From an uncultured Acidilobus sp. JCHS (GTDB lineage: Archaea; Thermoproteota; Thermoprotei_A; Sulfolobales; Acidilobaceae), in NCBI GenBank assembly GCA_000495735.1, contig AYMD01000002.1, forward strand, positions 140,467 through 193,031: a stretch of 52,565 nt of DNA, in the 5' to 3' direction. Below are positions 48,170 through 52,565 of the stretch, in pieces. The position numbers and the translations under genes are program-made. Below the pieces are notes generated by a model. It saw only the letters and a program-made list of their open reading frames with translations. It was not told the DNA's origin and made no database searches. Each line of letters opens with the position of its first letter. The stretch's first letter is position 1.

Positions 48170-48472
48170 ATGCCGAGCAGTAAGGCCACAGGCGCCCTCC
48201 TGCTCATAGTGTCAATAGTGATAATAGTAGCTTATAACGTGGCCCTCTGGCTGCCTCCTCTCTCGTCAGAGGCCTCGATCTTCCTGCTAAAGCTCACTGA
48301 CTCAATAATAGTCATAGCGGTGCTGGCCATATTGGCCTGGATAGGCTACACGCTCATAACGACGCCTCCGCCCAAGCCCATCGAGGAGATAGAGAAAGAG
48401 CTTGAGAAGGAGCTCAAGAGCATAACCCAGAAGCCTCAGCAGGAGACGGGCCAGGCAACCTCAGGCTCCTAG
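48170..48472 (+). CDS. Small membrane protein with charged C-terminal tail
   Basis: A 100-residue protein with two transmembrane helices (about 8-28 and 40-62). The tail is proline-rich (TPPPKP) and then strongly charged and helical (EEIEKELEKELKSI), ending Gln/Gly/Ser-rich. It resembles small archaeal membrane anchors but has no recognised family. ATG 48170 with a GGTCTAGGGT leader. Its stop is followed by the promoter of structured RNA copy B. It may be co-transcribed with tmk. Confidence 0.6.
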   Translation: MPSSKATGALLLIVSIVIIVAYNVALWLPPLSSEASIFLLKLTDSIIVIAVLAILAWIGYTLITTPPPKPIEEIEKELEKELKSITQKPQQETGQATSGS

Positions 48473-48501
48473 CCTTCCGTAGCTGTTTCGATTTTCATAA
48501 T

Positions 48502-48511
48502 AAGCTTATAG
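48502..48511 (+). promoter_or_regulatory. TATA box of structured RNA copy B
   Basis: TAAGCTTATA lies about 25 bases before the proposed RNA 5' end. The box and about 20 surrounding bases are conserved in copy A (TTATAGGTCGTC is identical), which supports a functional promoter. Confidence 0.6.
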
Positions 48512-48532
48512 GTCGTCATTGTAACCAACGTC

Positions 48533-48685
48533 TACACGAGGTATATGATAGAGCAGTCAAGACGTGGAGCCCCTGAGATGGCCCTGAAAAGCCCCCAAGC
48601 CCGATGAAAGCCCGAGCGGGGCGGGGAATAGTGCTGAGACGATGACCGTAAAACAGCATGAACCTGAGAGCTGAACCCCTGGTTT
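48533..48685 (+). ncRNA. Structured RNA of unknown family, copy B
   Basis: Homologous to 34358-34510 on the opposite strand. The identical 30-base core is at 48591-48620, followed by CGATGACCGTAAA (48640-48652) and the end block ending in GAGCTGAACCCCT (to 48680), then a T5 run as terminator. Bases between blocks vary while the pairings CCCC/GGGG and CCCG/CGGG are kept. There is no ORF. The C/D-like boxes suggest L7Ae binding, but the RNA is about three times longer than a normal C/D sRNA. Confidence 0.7.
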
Positions 48686-48719
48686 TTAACCGTCCAGCTC
48701 TGCTGCTTCCCAGAGAGCC

Positions 48720-49559
48720 TTGAGAGGCAGGTCGATAGCGAGGTCCTCGGCCGCCTTCATCATAGTCCTGATAGCCGTTGTCGCCGCTGTCCTCTACTGG
48801 GGCCTCAGGAGCTACCTGACCCCCACCTCAACGTCAACGGCTACTTCGACGGGTGTTACGGGAGTGACCACCACAGGCACGACCTCCACTTCCTCGACCC
48901 CTCCAGCGCACACCACATCAACGTTTACTACTAGCATGCAGCTCACGCTCGCAGACATCGAGTCAATGCCAGGCCTAAGCGAGACGCCTACCCTTGGTCC
49001 CTCCAACTCCTCAAAGGTGATAGTCATAGCTTATGACCCTGAGTGCCCCTACTGCGCCCTCGAGCTCAACGCCACGTTCCCGTTCCTTTACTACATATCC
49101 GCTAACACTAGTCAGGCCCGCGTGATCTTCCTGGGGCTTCCAATCCACGAGTACTCGACGCAGATGCTTGAGCTCCTCGACCTGATCTACAACAAGTACG
49201 GGGCCAAGGCCTTCGCCGAGGTCCTGGACATTAACTACGCGTTCTACGTCCGCAACATATTGCTTTATGAGGAGGGGCAGACGCCCCAGCTCATAATGCC
49301 GACGAACCTGACCATTATTGAGATAGCTGATGATCTGGGCTATAACGTGACCCAGCAGGAGGCCTCAGGCTACCTCGGCCTCGTCAACTCGACTACGAGC
49401 TTCCTGATCCAGCACGGGATAACGGGAGTGCCGACGGTCCTGGCCTTCAGCGGGTCTGGGCCGCCCGTCTACGTTCAGGTAGGGCTCGTGCAGCCCAAGT
49501 ACCTCATATGCAATTTAACCCTCAAGCTCTCACTCAGCGTCCCCGGTGTCAGCTGCTGA
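48720..49559 (+). CDS. Membrane-anchored thioredoxin-fold (DsbA-like) protein
   Basis: A 279-residue protein with an N-terminal membrane anchor (about 8-30), a 45-residue Ser/Thr-rich linker (likely O-glycosylated) and an extracytoplasmic thioredoxin fold. The redox motif is DPECPYCALEL (CPYC, about 107), and the cis-proline lies in GITGVPTVLAF (about 240). The insert between them is helical. CPYC and the cis-Pro loop fit DsbA/DsbG-like disulfide oxidoreductases acting outside the membrane. A further Cys pair occurs near the C-terminus. TTG start. It overlaps the Cgi121-like gene by 4 bases. Confidence 0.82.
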   Translation: MRGRSIARSSAAFIIVLIAVVAAVLYWGLRSYLTPTSTSTATSTGVTGVTTTGTTSTSSTPPAHTTSTFTTSMQLTLADIESMPGLSETPTLGPSNSSKVIVIAYDPECPYCALELNATFPFLYYISANTSQARVIFLGLPIHEYSTQMLELLDLIYNKYGAKAFAEVLDINYAFYVRNILLYEEGQTPQLIMPTNLTIIEIADDLGYNVTQQEASGYLGLVNSTTSFLIQHGITGVPTVLAFSGSGPPVYVQVGLVQPKYLICNLTLKLSLSVPGVSC

Positions 49560-50008
49560 GCTGCAAGGCGTACGAGGCTGAGCTCCCCTGGGGGAAGCGG
49601 TACGTAGCAGTGTGCAGAGACGTAAGGGTCCCTGACGAGCTTCTGGAGTCGGCCTCCAGGGGCCTTCCGCCCTCCAGGCTCCTGGTTAGGCTGGCAGGGG
49701 AGCCGGACCCGTGCGCCCTGGCCGTCGCCCTGTCATACGTTGAGGAGGACTACTCGTCAGGGCTCGCGAGGCTCAGGACGCCATCCCTTCAGGCACTCCT
49801 ATACTTGACGTCCTCCAGACAGGTCGACGAGGCCATCTCCAGGTCAAAGGGTGGCGACATTTTGGCCTTTGGGGCTGAGAGCCCTCAGGCCCTGACAGAC
49901 CTCATGAGGTCCTTTGGCCTGAGCCCTGAACCCCTTCACCCCCTGCCTCAGTGTGACAGGCGCAGCCTTGGGACGCTGGCCGCCAGCAGGCTTGACATAA
50001 TGAGTTAG
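49556..50008 (+). CDS. KEOPS complex subunit Cgi121-like
   Basis: About 150 residues. The pattern PCALAVALSYVEEDYSSGLA, then LRTPSLQALLYLTSSRQVDEAI with the following GGDILAFG strand, matches Cgi121, which binds Bud32 and delivers tRNA for t6A synthesis. The usual start would be CTG 49556, because CTGA overlaps the stop of the preceding gene exactly as TTGA and GTGA do at other couplings here. The only in-frame ATG is at 49508, 52 bases inside the upstream gene, and would add 16 unfamiliar residues. Other KEOPS genes are not in the window. Confidence 0.7.
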   Translation: MSCKAYEAELPWGKRYVAVCRDVRVPDELLESASRGLPPSRLLVRLAGEPDPCALAVALSYVEEDYSSGLARLRTPSLQALLYLTSSRQVDEAISRSKGGDILAFGAESPQALTDLMRSFGLSPEPLHPLPQCDRRSLGTLAASRLDIMS

Positions 50009-50095
50009 GAAATAACCTCCAGAGAGCCCTGCGCAGCCGCTAGGAGGGCCTGTGATTGAATGGGCCGCTGCGGACCAGTGACGCCTGGGTCAAAG

Positions 50096-50953
50096 CTATG
50101 AGGCCCTCCTGGGCCTCATGAAGTCAACGACCTTGGTATAGTCACGCGCCCCAAGCCCGTGAACCTCCGCCTGCTTGAACAGCCTTGACGCTGTGGAGAC
50201 TATATGGAGGGGCACGCCAGCGTCAAAGGCGGCCCTGCTGGCGTACTCGAGGTCCTTCGCTGCCAGCGAGAGCCTGAAGTGGACAGGCGAGCTCGGGTCG
50301 AGCATGCGCGGCAGGTACTTGTTGGCGACCTCGGAAAAGGCCGTCCTCTTCATGACCTCCTGCAGCGTTGAAGGGCTCACGCCGTAGAGCTCCGCGAGGG
50401 TTACGGCCTCGCCAAGGACCCCAACGGTTGATATGAGAACGGCGTTATAGGCGAGCTTGAGGGCCATGGCGGACCCTATGGTCTCGCCTACCTCCATTAC
50501 CTCGCCCGCCGCTGAGAGCACCCTGCCCGAGGACCTGACACAGCTCTTGTCGCCGGCCGCCAGGAACAGGGCCCTGCCCTGCCTTACATCATTGGCTCCC
50601 CCTACGACGGGGGCCTCCACGTAGCATATGCCCAGGCCCTCAAGGTGACTTGCCGCCAGCTGGCTGACTCTTGGGGTAACCGTTGACGAGTTTATGTAGA
50701 CGAGCCCGTCGGCCCTCCTCATGTCAGCCGCGACGGCTAGAAGGGCGTTGTCGTCAGCCAAGAAGGCTATTGCGAAGTCCGACCTCTCAGAGGCCGACCA
50801 GGGGCTTGGGTAAACGGTCGCACCTATGGACTTAGCCAAGGACTCCGCCTTCTCACGGGTCCTGTTCCACAGGGCTACCTCAAAGCCCTGGGAGGCCAGT
50901 CGCTCAGCCATGGCTGAGCCCATTATGCCAACTCCAAGGACGGCAACGCGCAA
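50096..50953 (-). CDS. 3-hydroxyisobutyrate dehydrogenase-family oxidoreductase
   Basis: A 285-residue beta-hydroxyacid dehydrogenase. The NAD(P) Rossmann motif is GVGIMGSAMAERL (about 7-19) followed by WNRTREKAE, where Arg after Asn suggests NADPH. Substrate-site residues are in INSSTVTP and APVVGGANDVRQG, and the catalytic Lys is in LKLAYNAVL (about 167). Relatives reduce glyoxylate/succinic semialdehyde or oxidise 3-hydroxyisobutyrate; the substrate is not settled. GTG or ATG start near 50953. It stands divergent to the NMD3 operon. Confidence 0.9.
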   Translation of the reverse strand: MRVAVLGVGIMGSAMAERLASQGFEVALWNRTREKAESLAKSIGATVYPSPWSASERSDFAIAFLADDNALLAVAADMRRADGLVYINSSTVTPRVSQLAASHLEGLGICYVEAPVVGGANDVRQGRALFLAAGDKSCVRSSGRVLSAAGEVMEVGETIGSAMALKLAYNAVLISTVGVLGEAVTLAELYGVSPSTLQEVMKRTAFSEVANKYLPRMLDPSSPVHFRLSLAAKDLEYASRAAFDAGVPLHIVSTASRLFKQAEVHGLGARDYTKVVDFMRPRRAS

Positions 50954-51013
50954 GCCGGACCCCCTGTTATTTTAGGCGTGGCCCCCTTATGCAGCTTCCT
51001 ATGGGACCGCTAA

Positions 51014-52060
51014 GTGCCAGAAAGGATATGCCCGATGTGCGGGAGGAGCAGCAAGGAGGTCCCCTTCATAGGCAACCTCTGCAGGGACTGCTTCGTCAAG
51101 AGATACGGCGTCGCGCAGGCCCCTTCACAGGTCGAGTTCACCTACTGCGTCTCTTGCTACGCCCACAGGGCCCAGGGGAGGTGGTCGGCCCCGTACCCTG
51201 ACCTCAGGGAGTCGCTGAGGGACTACGTGATGTCTCAGGTGGTGCCGAGGCTGAGGCCAGTCGCTCCGATCCAGGAGCTTGTGGTCAAGGAGGTTGAACC
51301 AGGCGAGGGGCAGCCCCCCAGGGAGGTCTACGTCAGGGTTGAGGGGGTGTACGAGGGCGTAAGGGCTGAGGAGGTCAAGGTCATAAAGGTCGTGCCAAGG
51401 CCCTCGCTGTGCCCTGTCTGCGCGGCCAGGAAGAGCGGCGAGGGCTACAGCGCCGTGGTGCAGCTGCGCTCCTACCCGCGGCCCCTCGGCGGCGATAAGG
51501 AGAGCGCGAGGCTCGTTCGCTGGCTGATAGAGTCCATGAGCGACGAGGTAGTCAAGGTGGAGGAAGTCAAGGAAGGGCTTGACGTGTATCTCAGGGACCA
51601 CGGCGCCGCGAGGGCCCTCGCCACGAGGCTCAGGTCAGAGGCCGGCGCAAAGATAGTTGAGACCTTCAAGGGGGGAGGGAGAAAGGTGAAGCTCTACGTC
51701 TCGGCCAGGCTGGCAACGATAAGGCCCGGTGACGTAATTGAGATCGAGGGGAGGCCCCTGTTCTACCTGACCTTCACGCCCCAGGGCTTCATGTTCATAG
51801 ACCTTGACAGGGGAGGGAGAAAGGTGATCCCTCCTGAGGACCTGTGGGATAAGGGCTTCAAGGTCTACGACGGCCCTAACCTGAGGAGGGCCATGGTGCT
51901 CAGCAAGGAGGGAGGAAAGTACGTCCTTTTCTGGGACGGCGGCTCCCTGGAGGTCCCGAGCTCCGACGTTGTCCTGTTGACTGAAGAGGCCTCAGAAGGG
52001 CAAGAGTTTTTAGTTTACCTTTCCCAGAGGAGAGTGTACCTATTGAGGAGGGAAGCCTGA
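51014..52060 (+). CDS. nmd3: NMD3-family ribosome-associated protein
   Basis: A 348-residue archaeal NMD3. N-terminal zinc pairs CPMC (about 6-9) and CRDC (23-26), then CVSC (about 45) and CPVC (about 134), form the metal-binding module. The rest folds into beta-rich eIF5A/OB-like domains, ending with a STT3-like strand pattern (PLFYLTFTPQGFMFIDLDRGG). NMD3 works in large-subunit maturation and export in eukaryotes; archaeal members bind the large subunit. GTG start. It is the first gene of a run NMD3, aIF-1A, RIO1 with 0-4 base spacing, a translation/ribosome-maturation operon. Confidence 0.9.
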   Translation: MPERICPMCGRSSKEVPFIGNLCRDCFVKRYGVAQAPSQVEFTYCVSCYAHRAQGRWSAPYPDLRESLRDYVMSQVVPRLRPVAPIQELVVKEVEPGEGQPPREVYVRVEGVYEGVRAEEVKVIKVVPRPSLCPVCAARKSGEGYSAVVQLRSYPRPLGGDKESARLVRWLIESMSDEVVKVEEVKEGLDVYLRDHGAARALATRLRSEAGAKIVETFKGGGRKVKLYVSARLATIRPGDVIEIEGRPLFYLTFTPQGFMFIDLDRGGRKVIPPEDLWDKGFKVYDGPNLRRAMVLSKEGGKYVLFWDGGSLEVPSSDVVLLTEEASEGQEFLVYLSQRRVYLLRREA

Positions 52061-52399
52061 GTGCCAGCCAAGAGGCAGGAGGGCAGCAAGGGCGAGACTC
52101 CGTTGCCAAGCGACGAAGAGGGGACCATCCTGTGCGTGACGGAGAAGATAATAGGGGGTAACTTCGTCGAGGTCGTCTGCTCTGACGGCAACAAGTACAA
52201 GGCTATGATACCGGGCAAGATGAGGAGAAGGGTATGGATCCACGAGGGGGACCTGGTCCTTTTCCTGCCGTGGGGGACAGCCGACATGAAGGGCGAGCTG
52301 GTTCACCGGTACAGCGAGTCTGAGGCCAGGGACCTCATGAAGAGGGGGCTTGTGCCCAAGGAGCTTGTAGACCTGATGGGCGGCGAGGGAGCTGTTTGA
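52061..52399 (+). CDS. Translation initiation factor aIF-1A
   Basis: A 112-residue initiation factor with a short basic N-terminus, the S1/OB domain (about 22-85; GTILCVTEKIIGGNFVEVVCSDG and MRRRVWIHEGDLVLF) and a C-terminal helix. It binds the A site of the 30S subunit and assists start codon selection. GTG 52061 follows the NMD3 stop without spacing. The stop overlaps the RIO1 start in TTGA. Confidence 0.96.
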   Translation: MPAKRQEGSKGETPLPSDEEGTILCVTEKIIGGNFVEVVCSDGNKYKAMIPGKMRRRVWIHEGDLVLFLPWGTADMKGELVHRYSESEARDLMKRGLVPKELVDLMGGEGAV

Positions 52400-52565
52400 G
52401 CCCTCACAGGATCAGGGTAGACAGGGAGAAGAGCAAGGTCAAGGACGAGGACGTGGTTAAGACCGTTGACGAGGTCTTTGACGCCTTTACCAACTACCAC
52501 CTTTACAGGCTCAGGAACACGATTAAGGCCTTCAAGGAGCTCAGGGGGTCCATAAGCTCCGGCAA
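52396..52565 (+). CDS. rio1: RIO1-type protein kinase, N-terminal part (3' end outside window)
   Basis: A TTG in TTGA overlaps the aIF-1A stop. The 56 visible residues run from a charged N-terminus to FKELRGSISSGK, matching the RIO1 nucleotide-binding flexible loop (ISSGKEA), which continues beyond the window. RIO1 kinases/ATPases act in small-subunit maturation, and in archaea the gene commonly follows aIF-1A. No frame defect is visible in the part seen. Confidence 0.85.
   Translation, partial: MSPHRIRVDREKSKVKDEDVVKTVDEVFDAFTNYHLYRLRNTIKAFKELRGSISSG

Noticed and set aside
1-52565. CRISPR array
   Set aside because: No regularly spaced direct repeats were seen, and no cas genes are present.
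1-52565. Introns in the three tRNA genes
   Set aside because: All three fold as intact cloverleaves without insertions.

Overview
The window reads as chromosome of a GC-rich, gene-dense crenarchaeon (Thermoproteota). Supporting signs are an archaeal DnaG primase, a family B DNA polymerase, an Orc1/Cdc6 protein, NMD3, aIF-1A and RIO1, archease, archaemetzincin, a Cgi121-like KEOPS subunit, a Cren7-like chromatin protein, intron-less tRNAs (two of the three with encoded CCA), heavy use of AGG for arginine, and many TTG/GTG starts just behind TATA boxes. 2-oxoacid:ferredoxin oxidoreductase, a tungsten aldehyde:ferredoxin oxidoreductase with its ferredoxin partner, glutamate dehydrogenase and a TusA protein suggest an anaerobic, peptide- or sugar-fermenting thermophile. 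An Acidilobus/Caldisphaera/Aeropyrum-type organism would fit; that placement is inference.

Layout. 1-11.4 kb: Nudix hydrolase, small membrane proteins, TusA, glutamate dehydrogenase, NOG1-like GTPase with a TFB-like zinc-ribbon protein, XerA recombinase, PadR regulator, radical SAM protein, tRNA-Gly, ferredoxin and AOR. 11.4-16 kb: a scrambled accessory island holding a two-composition mosaic gene, a 1.2 kb very AT-rich segment, an internal fragment of an archaeal ATPase gene, an IS607-type element (serine recombinase plus TnpB), and an EamA transporter gene that has lost its 5' end. 16-24.5 kb: ferredoxin oxidoreductase operon, Lrp regulator, isoprenoid-reductase-like flavoprotein, archease, archaemetzincin, endonuclease III, and Orc1/Cdc6 with a winged-helix partner. 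24.6-41.4 kb: MoaC, a DHH protein, a second flavoprotein, aconitase, an ABC exporter, a RecB-like nuclease, a disulfide oxidoreductase, ROK kinase, phosphoribosyltransferase, pyruvate kinase, TyrRS, a UbiD decarboxylase and a RuvC-like protein. 41.4-52.6 kb: tRNA-Pro, Cren7-like protein, tRNA-Ser, DnaG, PolB, an Nramp-related transporter, thymidylate kinase, a membrane-anchored thioredoxin-fold protein with Cgi121, a beta-hydroxyacid dehydrogenase, and NMD3/aIF-1A/RIO1.

The most novel signal is a pair of homologous, promoter-bearing, structured RNA genes of about 150 nt (34358-34510 minus and 48533-48685 plus). They share a 30-nt identical core, a C/D-like module and a conserved TATA region, and I could not assign them to a known RNA family. 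A second pattern is a set of at least four genes whose reading frame is repaired by changing one nucleotide, usually in a homopolymer run. These are either assembly errors or real frame disruptions, and they affect gene starts.
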